50,386 bases of DNA from Candidatus Saccharimonadota bacterium. GTDB taxonomy: Bacteria > Patescibacteriota > Saccharimonadia > Saccharimonadales > Saccharimonadaceae. The stretch spans positions 1 through 50,386 of the forward strand of contig JAUSMW010000036.1 in the NCBI GenBank assembly GCA_030645815.1. Reading direction: 5' to 3'. Both the position numbers and the translations under genes were made by a program. A model generated the notes under the pieces. It made no database searches, was not told where the DNA came from, and worked only from the letters and a program-made list of their open reading frames with translations. Positions 26,981 through 36,387 of the stretch are shown in pieces; the first letter of the stretch is position 1; each line of letters starts with the position of its first letter.

Positions 26981-27559
26981 ATGCAAAAGGTGGGTCTATT
27001 TCGCGAAAAACAGGGGTTCACTTTAGTAGAGGTGCTTGTAGTGGTTGCCATTGTGGCCATCATAGCAGCGCTTTTATTAGTGACTTATAGGACTTTGACA
27101 ACGCAAGCTATCAATACAGTACGCTATGATGAAGCAAAATCTTGGGATAAACATTTCAAGCTTTACAGGGCTGCCTATAGGCACTATCCAGACATGCCTA
27201 GCGGTTACTATTGTCTAGGTACTGGATTTCCAAATATAGATGGCGACAGCCAAACCGATTGTCGTGATTTGTTTCCATCTATTCCTACCCTCGAGCATCC
27301 TAGCGCGACACTCAATGCAGAGCTATCAAAAGTTGGCTCTCTACCAAAGGGCTCTAGGGTAGGGGCATCTACTGACAAGACCCGCTTAGGTCCCTTTGTT
27401 AGTTACGATCAGAATTTCGGTGTTACTGCACATATTGTTGTTATGCAGATATTTGATGGTGACAAATGCTATAGTGATATGGTTTCGATTTATGATTACA
27501 ACCAGCAAGTGCCAGACCATCCAAATGCAATCATATGCGGCTTTGTAGTAGATAAATAA
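26981..27559 (+). CDS. Type IV pilin-like protein (prepilin with N-methylation motif)
   Basis: The N-terminus has the class III signal GFTLVEVLVVVAIVAIIAAL, with cleavage expected after Gly12 and Glu at mature position 5. After the single hydrophobic helix comes a globular domain of about 150 residues with cysteines (YYCLG, TDCRD, DKCYS, IICGF) that could form disulfides. It is a pseudopilin or minor pilin for type IV pili, which CPR bacteria use for attachment, motility or DNA uptake. It stands alone between rpoC and the rpsL promoter, with no assembly genes nearby. It has a leaderless-type promoter. Confidence 0.85.
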   Translation: MQKVGLFREKQGFTLVEVLVVVAIVAIIAALLLVTYRTLTTQAINTVRYDEAKSWDKHFKLYRAAYRHYPDMPSGYYCLGTGFPNIDGDSQTDCRDLFPSIPTLEHPSATLNAELSKVGSLPKGSRVGASTDKTRLGPFVSYDQNFGVTAHIVVMQIFDGDKCYSDMVSIYDYNQQVPDHPNAIICGFVVDK

Positions 27560-27588
27560 ATTCAATTAATTATAAATTATTTTACATC

Positions 27589-27617
27589 TTGAAAAAGAAG
27601 TCTATTTTTGCTACAAT
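27589..27617 (+). promoter_or_regulatory. Promoter of rpsL-rpsG
   Basis: TTGAAA and TACAAT are separated by exactly 17 nt. The leader would be about 130 nt long. No known ribosomal-protein leader family was recognised in it. Confidence 0.7.
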
Positions 27618-27756
27618 AACAGGTGAGTTTCCTCTTTGGAGTCAACAAAAATACATGCGAGTGTGTACAAGTTTTTGTTAAACCAAGGAAAGTGGTAGTT
27701 ATTTATGCTGAAAATAACACCAAATAAAGTTAATTTAACGGAGAATATTTTTTCAT

Positions 27757-28170
27757 ATGCCAACAATCAATCAATTGGTTCGCAAGCCTCGTAAAACGGC
27801 TGGTAAAAAGAGTAAAAGCCCTGCACTAGGACGTATTCAAAATACCCTAAAAACCCGTTACTACGACCAAAACGCACCTCTAAAACGTGGTGTCTGTGTC
27901 AAAGTGACAACCAAAACGCCGAAAAAGCCAAATTCGGCTCTACGTAAAGTAGCTCGTGTTCGTTTATCAAACGGCCAAGAAGTTTGGGCGTACATCGGTG
28001 GCGAAGGCCACAACCTACAAGAACACGCAGTTGTGCTAGTTCGTGGTGGACGAGTAAAAGACCTTCCAGGTGTTCGTTACCACATCGTTCGTGGTGCGCT
28101 TGACCTTCAGGGTGTCGCAGACCGAAAACAACGCCGTAGTAAATATGGTGCCAAAAAGGAGAGCAAATAA
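27757..28170 (+). CDS. rpsL: 30S ribosomal protein S12
   Basis: S12 lies at the decoding centre. The hallmark [20 protein letters not shown] and the loop [26 protein letters not shown] are present; the latter holds the Asp that is beta-methylthiolated in many bacteria. At 137 residues it has a usual length. It begins the rpsL-rpsG pair after a leader of about 130 nt. Its stop overlaps the rpsG start (TAATG). Confidence 0.98.
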   Translation: MPTINQLVRKPRKTAGKKSKSPALGRIQNTLKTRYYDQNAPLKRGVCVKVTTKTPKKPNSALRKVARVRLSNGQEVWAYIGGEGHNLQEHAVVLVRGGRVKDLPGVRYHIVRGALDLQGVADRKQRRSKYGAKKESK

Positions 28171-28646
28171 TGCCGCGTAAAGTAACCAAATCTCTTCAAC
28201 GACGTCTCAACCCGGACCGCAAATACCAATCTATTATGGTCCAACGATTAATCAATAAAAGTATGTTAGATGGCAAAAAACTACTAGCTGAGCGCCAAGT
28301 TTACAGCGCACTAGAAATCGCTGCTAAAAAGCTAAAGAGTGAAGACCCACTAGAAGTTTTTGAAACAGCCCTAAAAAACGTTTCACCTAGCTTTGAAGTT
28401 AAATCTCGACGTGTAGGTGGTGCAAACTATCAGATTCCATTCCCAATTCAGGGCCACCGTCAGCTTCACTATGCATTTTCATGGCTAGTACAAAGCTCAC
28501 GCGCTCGTAAAGGTATGCCATACGACCAACGCCTAGGCGCTGAAATCGTAGATGCCTACAACCAAACTGGTGCAGCCTTCAAGAAAAAAGAAGACACTCA
28601 CAAGATGGCCGAAGCCAACCGTGCATTCGCTCACTTTGCTCGCTAA
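28170..28646 (+). CDS. rpsG: 30S ribosomal protein S7
   Basis: S7 nucleates assembly of the 30S head. Family features are visible: the start MPRKV..., VQRLINKSMLDGKK, the beta-hairpin region SRRVGGANYQIPF, and the C-terminal KKKEDTHKMAEANRAFAHF. At 158 residues it is typical. It overlaps rpsL by 1 nt. Its end overlaps the stop of a convergent gene by 4 nt, and fusA, which usually follows directly, is separated by that minus-strand gene. Confidence 0.98.
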   Translation: MPRKVTKSLQRRLNPDRKYQSIMVQRLINKSMLDGKKLLAERQVYSALEIAAKKLKSEDPLEVFETALKNVSPSFEVKSRRVGGANYQIPFPIQGHRQLHYAFSWLVQSSRARKGMPYDQRLGAEIVDAYNQTGAAFKKKEDTHKMAEANRAFAHFAR

Positions 28647-29104
28647 GCAGCTGCGTCTTGTCTATAGTTTAGTAATACGTCCGAAGCAGCGCTAAATAAA
28701 ATATACTGGTTAGTTGCAGGGTTATCGCTAGTTGCTTTAGTGGCTGCGAATATTTCGCCTTCTTCACCAATAGCACATAACCAATCTTGACCATCGGAAG
28801 TCGTCATAGATACTATCTTGTCACTATCATTCCAGTGTTCGAGTGTTGTCTTTGAGGGTGGCTGAATGTGTACTTCATCAGGGTAATCAATATAAGCAAT
28901 ATTTTCCATAGGTTTAGCTAACGCTGCAGAGCCTATAGTTATATCTCCACTAGTTTCTTCTGGTATGAGACCTTGCTGTCTAGCCGCTTCTAGAGAAATA
29001 CCTGTCCTACCACCTATATGATTATTACCCATGAATAAAAAGTCTACTTCCTGGGTAGTTTTACCACGGGGAGGTCGATATGGGTTAGAATTTTCTTTTG
29101 TCAT
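28643..29104 (-). CDS. Hypothetical protein between rpsG and fusA
   Basis: This soluble protein of about 153 residues has no recognised domain, signal peptide or helix. It starts MTKENSNPYRPPRGKTTQEV, followed by a beta-rich region. The ORF track starts 6 codons earlier. The ATG at 29104 is chosen because a TATAAT lies 6 nt upstream on the minus strand. It interrupts the str operon in antisense orientation and converges on rpsG. It resembles no translation factor that I recognise. Confidence 0.65.
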   Translation of the reverse strand: MTKENSNPYRPPRGKTTQEVDFLFMGNNHIGGRTGISLEAARQQGLIPEETSGDITIGSAALAKPMENIAYIDYPDEVHIQPPSKTTLEHWNDSDKIVSMTTSDGQDWLCAIGEEGEIFAATKATSDNPATNQYILFSAASDVLLNYRQDAAA

Positions 29105-29110
29105 ACTGAC

Positions 29111-29116
29111 ATTATA
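29111..29116 (-). promoter_or_regulatory. -10 box of the minus-strand gene at 28643
   Basis: TATAAT (minus strand) ends 6 nt before the ATG at 29104, which implies a leaderless transcript. Confidence 0.6.
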
Positions 29117-29169
29117 GCACAAAACGCTAATGTTTGCAAGTAGGGGTGGTCAAGGTGTTAATTATCTGG

Positions 29170-29218
29170 TACAATTGACAGTAAGTGTTTTTCCCTGTTG
29201 TCAAAAAATATTACAGGG
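29170..29218 (+). promoter_or_regulatory. Promoter and leader hairpin of fusA
   Basis: An extended -10 (TGG then TACAAT at 29170-29175) gives a leader of about 85 nt. The leader contains a CCCTGT/ACAGGG hairpin (29193-29218). Confidence 0.5.
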
Positions 29219-29268
29219 GTAACGTAAAACTAATTAAATCATAGAAAAGGATCACCAAAGAAACCATC

Positions 29269-31350
29269 ATGGCAGCTAAAAACTATACCCTAGATAAATT
29301 CCGTAACATCGGCATCATTGCTCATATTGACGCCGGAAAAACGACAACTACCGAAGGTATTTTGTACCGCACAGGCCTATCACACAAAATCGGTGCCGTT
29401 CACGAAGGTGAAACAACAACTGACTGGATGGAGCAAGAGCGTGAACGGGGAATCACGATTACTAGTGCTGCGGTAACTTGTTTTTGGAAAGACCACAAAA
29501 TTAACATTATCGACACACCTGGTCACATCGACTTTACCGCAGAGGTAGAGCGTTCACTGCGTGTACTTGACGGTGCAATTGTCGTCTTTGACGGCAAGAT
29601 GGGTGTTGAAGCCCAGACTGAAACCGTATGGCGTCAGGCGAACAAATACCGCGTACCTCGTATTTGTTTCATTAACAAGATTAACCAAACTGGCGGTGAT
29701 TTCTACAAATCTCTCGACAGTCTACATGCACGTCTATCTAAAAAAGCGCTACCTATCCATTTGCCAATTGGTTTTGAAAAAGACATCAATGGCGTTGTTG
29801 ATTTAGTAGACATGAAAGCCTACACTTACAAAGAATTTTCTGACCACGAACTGGTTGTCGGTGATATTCCTGCTGATATGTTGGACAAAGCCAAAAACGC
29901 ACGACAACTATTGGTTGAATCTGCTGTCGAAGCTGACGACGCATTGTTCGAAAAATACCTCGAAGAAGGCGAAGACTCTATCACCGTCGATGAACTAAAA
30001 GCAGCCCTACGTAAGAGTGTCCTAACAGGTGAATTCTATCTCGTAACTGGTGGTGATGGCCGTGGTGTCATCGTTGAAAAGGTTCTAGACCTCGTAAACG
30101 AATACCTACCTAGCCCACTCGACACCGGTTCTATTTGGGGTACTCACCCGAAAACTGGTGATGAAGTTGAACGAAAACCTGACGATAAAGAACCTCTTGC
30201 TGCACTCGCATTTAAAATTGCCAACGACCCATTCGTAGGAAAATTGATTTTCATCCGCGTGTACAGCGGTAAAGTTGCTGCTGGTAGCTATGTACTGAAC
30301 ACCATGACTGGTGACAAAGAGCGTATTGGCCGAATCGTGCGTATGCACGCAGACAAACGCGAAGACATCAACGAAATTGCTGCCGGTGATATTGCCGCTG
30401 TCGTGGGACTTAAAAACACCACAACGGGTACGACTTTGGCTGACGTTGCAAAACCAATAACGTTAGAGAGTATCGATTTCCCAGAACCACCAGTCGCAAT
30501 TGCAATTGAACCTAAAACCAAAGCTGACCAAGAAAAAATGAGTCTTGCGCTTCAGCGTCTTGCCGAAGAAGACCCAACTTTCCGTGTACACACCGACGAC
30601 GAAACCGGTCAGACTATCATCTCTGGTATGGGTGAGCTACACCTAGACATCATTGTTGATCGCATGAAGCGTGAATTTAAGGTTGAGGCCAATATTGGTC
30701 AGCCACAAGTTGCCTTCCGTGAAACTATCAAAGGCACTACTGAAATTCAGGGTAAATACATCAAACAATCTGGTGGTCGTGGACAATACGGTGACGTATG
30801 GCTACGTCTAGAGCCAAACGAACCTGGTAAAGGCTTCGAATTTACTGACGAGATTAAAGGTGGTGTTGTGCCGCAAGAATACCGAAAACCTGTACAGAAC
30901 GGTATCATCGAAACGCTTGATGGTGGTGTGATTGCCGGTTACCCAGTTGTAGACGTCAAAGCGACACTATATGACGGTAGTTATCACGACGTTGACTCTA
31001 GCGAGCTTGCCTTTAAAATGGCAGGTGCCCTAGCTACTCGTAACGGCGTCAAACAGGCAAATCCAATCCTACTAGAGCCTGTTATGAAAGTCGAAGTAAC
31101 GACACCCGAAGAATTTATGGGTGATGTAATTGGCGACCTCAACTCTCGTCGTGGACGCATCGAAAGTATGGAGGACCGTATGGGGGCCAAAGTTGTCACA
31201 GGCTTTGTGCCACTAGCTAGTATGTTTGGTTATACAACTGACCTACGCTCAATGTCCCAAGGTCGAGCAGCATCAGCAATGGAGCTAGCCCAGTACGAAG
31301 AAGTCCCACCGAACGTAGCCCAAGAGATCATCGAAAAACGCGCCAAGTAG
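29269..31350 (+). CDS. fusA: Elongation factor G with variant G4 motif
   Basis: EF-G drives ribosomal translocation by GTP hydrolysis. G1 (AHIDAGKTT), the switch region with RERGITI and G3 (DTPGHIDF) are normal. All five domains are present, with the C-terminal [13 protein letters not shown]. The guanine-specificity motif, normally NKMD, reads NKIN (residues 136-139, [11 protein letters not shown]). Asp to Asn at this position is rare and alters base specificity in other GTPases. At 693 residues the length is normal. It is not directly linked to rpsG here, and no tuf follows. Confidence 0.97.
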   Translation: MAAKNYTLDKFRNIGIIAHIDAGKTTTTEGILYRTGLSHKIGAVHEGETTTDWMEQERERGITITSAAVTCFWKDHKINIIDTPGHIDFTAEVERSLRVLDGAIVVFDGKMGVEAQTETVWRQANKYRVPRICFINKINQTGGDFYKSLDSLHARLSKKALPIHLPIGFEKDINGVVDLVDMKAYTYKEFSDHELVVGDIPADMLDKAKNARQLLVESAVEADDALFEKYLEEGEDSITVDELKAALRKSVLTGEFYLVTGGDGRGVIVEKVLDLVNEYLPSPLDTGSIWGTHPKTGDEVERKPDDKEPLAALAFKIANDPFVGKLIFIRVYSGKVAAGSYVLNTMTGDKERIGRIVRMHADKREDINEIAAGDIAAVVGLKNTTTGTTLADVAKPITLESIDFPEPPVAIAIEPKTKADQEKMSLALQRLAEEDPTFRVHTDDETGQTIISGMGELHLDIIVDRMKREFKVEANIGQPQVAFRETIKGTTEIQGKYIKQSGGRGQYGDVWLRLEPNEPGKGFEFTDEIKGGVVPQEYRKPVQNGIIETLDGGVIAGYPVVDVKATLYDGSYHDVDSSELAFKMAGALATRNGVKQANPILLEPVMKVEVTTPEEFMGDVIGDLNSRRGRIESMEDRMGAKVVTGFVPLASMFGYTTDLRSMSQGRAASAMELAQYEEVPPNVAQEIIEKRAK

Positions 31351-31383
31351 TTTTGTTATATAGATTTCAACTGTTGTCGGTGG

Positions 31384-31389
31384 TATAAT
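31384..31389 (+). promoter_or_regulatory. Extended -10 of the lemA-htpX operon
   Basis: TATAAT preceded by TGG gives a leader of about 25 nt. AAGGAGGG lies 8 nt before the ATG at 31420, a standard leadered gene. Confidence 0.7.
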
Positions 31390-31419
31390 TAGACTAACTA
31401 ACCAAGGAGGGAATTAAAT

Positions 31420-31986
31420 ATGGAAATTGTTGGTATCGTGATTGCAGTTTTCGTTGTTATACTGGTCATCTTTTTATGGGCGACATACAACGGGCTTGTC
31501 ACACTACGTAATCGTGTAGAAGAAGCCTGGAGCGACATAACAGTGCAGCTAAAGCGTCGTTTGGACTTGATTCCAAATTTGGTTGAAAGTGTTAAAGGCT
31601 ATGCAAAGCATGAAAAAGAAGTGTTTGAAAATGTTACAAAGGCTCGTGCAGCTACATTAGACGCCAAGGGAGTCAAGGAAACTGCCGAGGCTGAAAATCA
31701 GTTTGAGTCAGCTTTAAAAAGCCTATTCGCAGTGTCAGAAGCCTATCCACAGCTTCGTGCGAGTGAAAACTTTCAACAATTGCAAGCTGAACTAGTCGAT
31801 ACAGAGGACAAAATCCAAGCATCTCGTCGTTTCTATAACGGTGGTGTTCGCGACCTCAACACAAAGATTGAAGTTTTTCCAAACAACATCTTTGCTGGCA
31901 TGTTTGGGTTCGCTAAAAAAGAATTCTTTGAACTTGATGAAGCCGAGCAAGCAAAAGCTGAGAAACCAGTCGACGTAAAATTCTAA
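31420..31986 (+). CDS. lemA: LemA family protein (second copy)
   Basis: It has an N-terminal helix (about residues 3-24) and the LemA signature [18 protein letters not shown]...[18 protein letters not shown], ending with a motif like [16 protein letters not shown]. At 188 residues it is typical. A strong AAGGAGGG site supports the start. It heads an operon with htpX 24 nt downstream. LemA next to an M48 protease is a common pairing and suggests envelope quality control. It differs from the LemA-TPM copy at 11 kb. Confidence 0.93.
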   Translation: MEIVGIVIAVFVVILVIFLWATYNGLVTLRNRVEEAWSDITVQLKRRLDLIPNLVESVKGYAKHEKEVFENVTKARAATLDAKGVKETAEAENQFESALKSLFAVSEAYPQLRASENFQQLQAELVDTEDKIQASRRFYNGGVRDLNTKIEVFPNNIFAGMFGFAKKEFFELDEAEQAKAEKPVDVKF

Positions 31987-32010
31987 GGACCATACCGGAG
32001 TAGCATAGCT

Positions 32011-32886
32011 ATGTATTCATCCATTGCTGCAAATAAACGCAATACAATACTGATAATGTTAGTATTTGTTTTTGTGATTGCTGGTTTGGGTTGGGGTATC
32101 AGCTTATATTATGGCGAACCAAGTTTGCTGTACTATGTAGCGATTGGAGCGCTCATCTATGCCACCATTCAATATTTTATTGCCAGTAAAATTGCATTAG
32201 CAGTTACAGGTGCAAAAGCTATAGAAAAAAAAGATAATCCACGCCTATATCGAATAGTTGAAAACCTCAGTATTGCAACCGGCCTACCAACTCCAAAAAT
32301 CTATATTATAGATGACCCAGCGCCTAACGCCTTTGCAACGGGTCGTGACCCTCGTCATGCCAGCGTAGCGGCGACAGCTGGATTGCTAGATATTATGGAT
32401 GACCGTGAGCTCGAGGCTGTTATGGCACATGAAATGGGTCACGTACAGAACTATGATATTCGTGTCAGTATGATTGTATTTGGTCTGGTCGCTGCAATAG
32501 GATTGATTTCAGATGTAGTGCTACGGATGATGATATTTGGCGACGATGACAGAGATAACGTATCGCCTGTATTTATTGTCATAGGTATTGTTGCAATTAT
32601 TTTGGCGCCAATTGTTGCATTTTTGATACAAGCCGCCGTGTCCCGTCAACGCGAGTATTTAGCTGATGCTACTGGTGCGTTAACAACGCGATATCCAGAA
32701 GGCTTGGCCAGCGCACTAGAGAAGCTTCGCGGCCACAGCCAGCCTATGCAACGTCAAAATGGTTCAACAGCACATCTGTTTTTCTCAAATCCAATGAAGC
32801 CGGGTTTTTTTGGCAATTTATTTAGCACACATCCGCCACTAGATGACAGGATTAAACGCCTACGCGAAAATGAAGGAAAAATGTAA
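32011..32886 (+). CDS. htpX: HtpX-like M48 zinc metalloprotease
   Basis: HtpX is a membrane-embedded protease that degrades damaged membrane proteins. The zinc-binding motif HEMGH lies at about residue 140, with the third ligand Glu in the SRQREYLADATGAL segment. Four hydrophobic helices (two near the N-terminus, two after the active site) match the family, as does the C-terminal THPPLDDRIKRL. At 291 residues the length is typical. It is co-transcribed with lemA and followed 2 nt later by another membrane protein gene. Confidence 0.94.
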   Translation: MYSSIAANKRNTILIMLVFVFVIAGLGWGISLYYGEPSLLYYVAIGALIYATIQYFIASKIALAVTGAKAIEKKDNPRLYRIVENLSIATGLPTPKIYIIDDPAPNAFATGRDPRHASVAATAGLLDIMDDRELEAVMAHEMGHVQNYDIRVSMIVFGLVAAIGLISDVVLRMMIFGDDDRDNVSPVFIVIGIVAIILAPIVAFLIQAAVSRQREYLADATGALTTRYPEGLASALEKLRGHSQPMQRQNGSTAHLFFSNPMKPGFFGNLFSTHPPLDDRIKRLRENEGKM

Positions 32887-32888
32887 CG

Positions 32889-33917
32889 GTGAAAAAGAAA
32901 AATAAAAAACAAAATAAACTGCAAAAAGTTTTGTCTAAGCAAAAAAAACGTTATGATGATTTTTTAAAACGTCGGCCGCATCGCAGCTTTCGTATGACGG
33001 CCCGCCGAGACTACAAGCGTCAATGGAATGTGCCAGGCTACTGGTCATTAACTGACGAAGTGTGGCAGACAATCTGGTCTGATAGGTGGTTGTTTGCAAA
33101 GTTTACAATTGTATACAGTACACTTTCATTTTTTGTGGTTGGTTTGCTCTCACAAGACAGCTTTGTTTTACTAAATAAATCCGTCAATCAAATCGGAGGT
33201 GACGTTATTGTCGGTGAACTCAGTGGGGTTGTTCAAAGCTTAGCTGTATCAGCAGGAGTCTTTAGTGGGGCATTTACTCAAGGCTTGACGGAGTCTCAAC
33301 AAATATACAGTGGGTTATTGTTTTTGGTTGGTTGGTTGACTGTTGTTTGGTTACTGAGGCAAAAACTTGCAGGTCATAAAAATATAAAACTTCGTGATGG
33401 GTTATATTCATCTGGCTCACCTATACTTTCGACTTTCCTGGTGCTACTAGTACTGCTTGTTCAATTGGTGCCATTCGCAATTGCACTAATCGCGTATGGT
33501 GCCGCCGAGAGCGTTGATGTCTTTGGTGACGTACTGTTCACGACACTGTTTTGGATAGTTGAATTGTTACTCGTGTTAGTTTCTATGTATTGGACAACCA
33601 GTACAGTAGTGGCTCTGGTTGTTGTGACACTACCAGGTATGTATCCTCTCAAAGCTCTCAAAGCTTCCAGTGATTTGGTTATTGGTAGGCGAATCAGGGT
33701 GCTCTATCGCTTGGCTTGGTTAGGAATCACTATCGTCGTTATTTGGACACTTGTGATGCTGCCGATTATATTTATAAATCAAATTAGTTGGCTGTCACAA
33801 ATACCTATAGTACCTGTCGCCGCGCTGATAATGACGACATTTACATTATTGTGGACTGCATCATATGTGTATTTATTATATAGAAAGCTGGTCAGTGATG
33901 ACACGCCAACGGCTTGA
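32889..33917 (+). CDS. Hypothetical polytopic membrane protein
   Basis: The GTG start follows htpX by 2 nt. The first 50 residues are strongly basic (KKKNKKQNKLQKVLSKQKKR), followed by about six hydrophobic helices spread over residues 75-335. No family was recognised. The C-terminus overlaps the start of ligA by 20 nt. The operon position with lemA and htpX suggests an envelope role, but nothing in the sequence shows a specific activity. Confidence 0.75.
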   Translation: MKKKNKKQNKLQKVLSKQKKRYDDFLKRRPHRSFRMTARRDYKRQWNVPGYWSLTDEVWQTIWSDRWLFAKFTIVYSTLSFFVVGLLSQDSFVLLNKSVNQIGGDVIVGELSGVVQSLAVSAGVFSGAFTQGLTESQQIYSGLLFLVGWLTVVWLLRQKLAGHKNIKLRDGLYSSGSPILSTFLVLLVLLVQLVPFAIALIAYGAAESVDVFGDVLFTTLFWIVELLLVLVSMYWTTSTVVALVVVTLPGMYPLKALKASSDLVIGRRIRVLYRLAWLGITIVVIWTLVMLPIIFINQISWLSQIPIVPVAALIMTTFTLLWTASYVYLLYRKLVSDDTPTA

Positions 33918-35898
33918 CGACATAAAACAGCAGCTCAATCAATGGGCCCATGAATATTACGTTTTAGACAAACCTAGCGTCGACGATGCTGTCTATGACG
34001 GATTGTTTTCTGAGCTGAAAAATATTGAAACACAAAACCCTGATTTAATTACACCCGATAGCCCAACCCAGCGAGTAGGAGGCGAGCCTGCCAAAGGTTT
34101 TGAAAAATTTACACACAAATCTAGGATGATGAGTATGCTAGACTGTTTCGGTGATGACGAAGCCCTAGCTTGGTTTGAACGTATACAAAAACTAGATTCA
34201 AATGTAGCTAATTGTGATTTTTGGGTAGATTCAAAAAAAGATGGCTTGGCTTGTGCACTACATTACCAGGATGGAATATTGGTTCGTGCTGTAACCCGAG
34301 GAGATGGTCATATCGGAGAAGTAGTCACAACAAATGTAAAGACAATTCCCAATGTACCATTACGGCTATATAGTAACCACCCGTTTACCAAAGGTTATAC
34401 AGAGATTCGTGGTGAGATAATAATGCCTAAAAAAGAATTTGAGACACTGAACAAAAAGCAGCTAGCTGCTGGAAAACCAACATATGCCAATCCGCGTAAC
34501 CTGGCTGCAGGAACGATTCGTCAGCTTGACCCACGCCTAGTCGCCGAACGCCCACTTCGTTTTCATGGATATGATTTACTGCGCGAGGATGTAAACGAAG
34601 TACCAACAAATGAGTTTGCATATGAAACTATGAAAAAGCTTGGCTTTACTATCGGTAAAGGCGCACATTTAGAAAAAGATTTTAAAGGCGTATTAAGATA
34701 TGCCAAAGAATTTGAAACCATTCGTGAAACATTACCATATCACACCGACGGCCTGGTCGTGAAAATTAATGACCGTCAACTAGTTGGGAGACTTGGTGTT
34801 GTAGGTAAAAACCCTCGCGGCACAATTGCCTATAAATATCCTGCCGAGACAACCACTACAGTAGTACAGGACATCGTCATCTCAATTGGTCGAACCGGCG
34901 CTGCTACCCCAGTTGCGGTATTTAAGCCAGTTAACTTAGCTGGCACAACTGTTCAGCACGCGAGCCTGCACAATGCCGATGAAATTGCTCGTAAAGATGT
35001 ACGTATCGGTGACACGGTAGTTATCTTCAAGGCAGGTGAAATCATACCGCAAGTTGAGAGTGTAATCGAAAAGTTGCGCCCAGCGAAAGCTAAACCCTTT
35101 AATTTTGTTGATGAGCTAAAACGTCAATATCCAGAACTGGAATTTGTACGACCTGATGGCGAAGCCGTGTATCGTGTAAAAGGCGTAACTGGTCCAATAC
35201 TTCTCAAACGTGCGGTGCAGCATTTTGCATCAAAAGGTGCATTAGATATCGATACATTGGGCGAGAAAAATGTCGTTGCATTGGTAGACGCTGGTTTAGT
35301 CAAAGATTTAGCAGACATATATTTGCTAACCAAAGAACAATTATTAAAATTAGACCGTTTTGCTGAGATTTCTGCTCAAAAACTAATCGGTGCCATTGCC
35401 GCTAAAAAACAGCCAGAGCTACCTCGTTTTATTTTTGGTATTGGTATTCGGCACGTGGGTACGCAAACTGCAATTGATTTGTCGCACGTGTTCAAATCTA
35501 TATATGGCCTAAAAAATGCAACACTCGATGAGCTAAAATCTGTCGATGGGGTAGGTGAAATTGTCGCCGAAAGTATCTCTGCCTGGTTTGCGGACCTCGA
35601 TAATATCAAGCTCATCGAAAAATTTGAGACTGTTGGTGTAAATCCAAAATACCATGATACATCTGGTGGTAAATTAGCAGGACAAGCCTTCGTCATAACT
35701 GGTAGTCTATCTACTATGAGTCGCGACGAAGCGGCTGATAAAATCCGCAATCTAGGCGGAACATTCCAGAGCTCGGTGGCAAAAGACACAACCTACCTGG
35801 TAGCTGGTGGTAAGGTAGGTGCATCGAAACTGCAAAAAGCCGCGCAATATGGTACAAAGGTAATAAATGAGAAGACTTTATTACGAATTATTGAGTAA
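33898..35898 (+). CDS. ligA: NAD-dependent DNA ligase, zinc finger lost
   Basis: LigA seals nicks in replication and repair using NAD+. The protein has the Ia domain (YYVLDKPSVDDAVYDGL), the adenylation domain with catalytic Lys in DSKKDGLACAL, the OB fold, the helix-hairpin-helix region and a C-terminal BRCT domain (about residues 590-665, GQAFVITGSLSTMSRDEA). The tetracysteine zinc finger between OB and HhH is absent: the segment around DELKRQYPELEFVRPDGEAVYRV has no cysteines. The ORF track starts 11 codons earlier. The ATG at 33898 lies within the preceding gene's last 20 nt. Confidence 0.95.
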   Translation: MTRQRLDDIKQQLNQWAHEYYVLDKPSVDDAVYDGLFSELKNIETQNPDLITPDSPTQRVGGEPAKGFEKFTHKSRMMSMLDCFGDDEALAWFERIQKLDSNVANCDFWVDSKKDGLACALHYQDGILVRAVTRGDGHIGEVVTTNVKTIPNVPLRLYSNHPFTKGYTEIRGEIIMPKKEFETLNKKQLAAGKPTYANPRNLAAGTIRQLDPRLVAERPLRFHGYDLLREDVNEVPTNEFAYETMKKLGFTIGKGAHLEKDFKGVLRYAKEFETIRETLPYHTDGLVVKINDRQLVGRLGVVGKNPRGTIAYKYPAETTTTVVQDIVISIGRTGAATPVAVFKPVNLAGTTVQHASLHNADEIARKDVRIGDTVVIFKAGEIIPQVESVIEKLRPAKAKPFNFVDELKRQYPELEFVRPDGEAVYRVKGVTGPILLKRAVQHFASKGALDIDTLGEKNVVALVDAGLVKDLADIYLLTKEQLLKLDRFAEISAQKLIGAIAAKKQPELPRFIFGIGIRHVGTQTAIDLSHVFKSIYGLKNATLDELKSVDGVGEIVAESISAWFADLDNIKLIEKFETVGVNPKYHDTSGGKLAGQAFVITGSLSTMSRDEAADKIRNLGGTFQSSVAKDTTYLVAGGKVGASKLQKAAQYGTKVINEKTLLRIIE

Positions 35899-35958
35899 TA
35901 ATATAAACTATACTAGAATATACCTGTAAGTACGTATCCTATACATAAGGGTGTGGCA

Positions 35959-36285
35959 ATGGATTTCGTGTTGAACATTTTGGAGTACGCTGCTTTTGCA
36001 GCGGCAGGACTAGTAGGTGCTGCAGTAGCAATCTTGCTTTTTGTGCTCGCTGGGTTGGCGATGATTGAGATAATCACTCTTGTCGTGCGCTTTGGGGGTT
36101 ATGTGATGCTTTTGACTGGAGTCGCATTAATTGGACTTTGGTCTACGAGGTTGATGGGAATGACTGCGTTGACATCGATACCAGCAAAAGAAGTATTCCC
36201 TTCAGCGGCAATTATTTTTGTCTGGGGAGCTATTTGGGCAGGTGTCATGTTTGCATTTGAAAGCGCTGACTCGTCGGACATATAG
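35959..36285 (+). CDS. Hypothetical small membrane protein
   Basis: This protein of about 108 residues has three hydrophobic helices (roughly residues 8-45 as two closely packed helices or one long one, 48-66 and 80-98) and an acidic end. The track begins at GTG 35953. The ATG at 35959, with AAGGGTG upstream, is preferred. It has its own TATACT-like -10 and a clear terminator after the stop, so it is a single-gene unit. No family was recognised. Confidence 0.65.
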   Translation: MDFVLNILEYAAFAAAGLVGAAVAILLFVLAGLAMIEIITLVVRFGGYVMLLTGVALIGLWSTRLMGMTALTSIPAKEVFPSAAIIFVWGAIWAGVMFAFESADSSDI

Positions 36286-36305
36286 ACCTATTTCTCTAAA
36301 AAAAT

Positions 36306-36345
36306 GGCTGCGACTACCAACTTTGTTGGTGGAAGCAGCCTTTTT
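36306..36345 (+). terminator. Rho-independent terminator
   Basis: GGCTGC/GCAGCC and CCAAC/GTTGG form a two-part stem with a short loop, followed by TTTTT. Confidence 0.9.
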
Positions 36346-36355
36346 CATTGAATGG

Positions 36356-36361
36356 TACAAT
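36356..36361 (+). promoter_or_regulatory. Extended -10 for the two-gene nucleotide-sanitation operon
   Basis: TGG then TACAAT lies about 26 nt before the ATG at 36388. AAGGG is present in the leader. Confidence 0.6.
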
Positions 36362-36387
36362 AATATAAACGAAGGGATGAAATTGTT

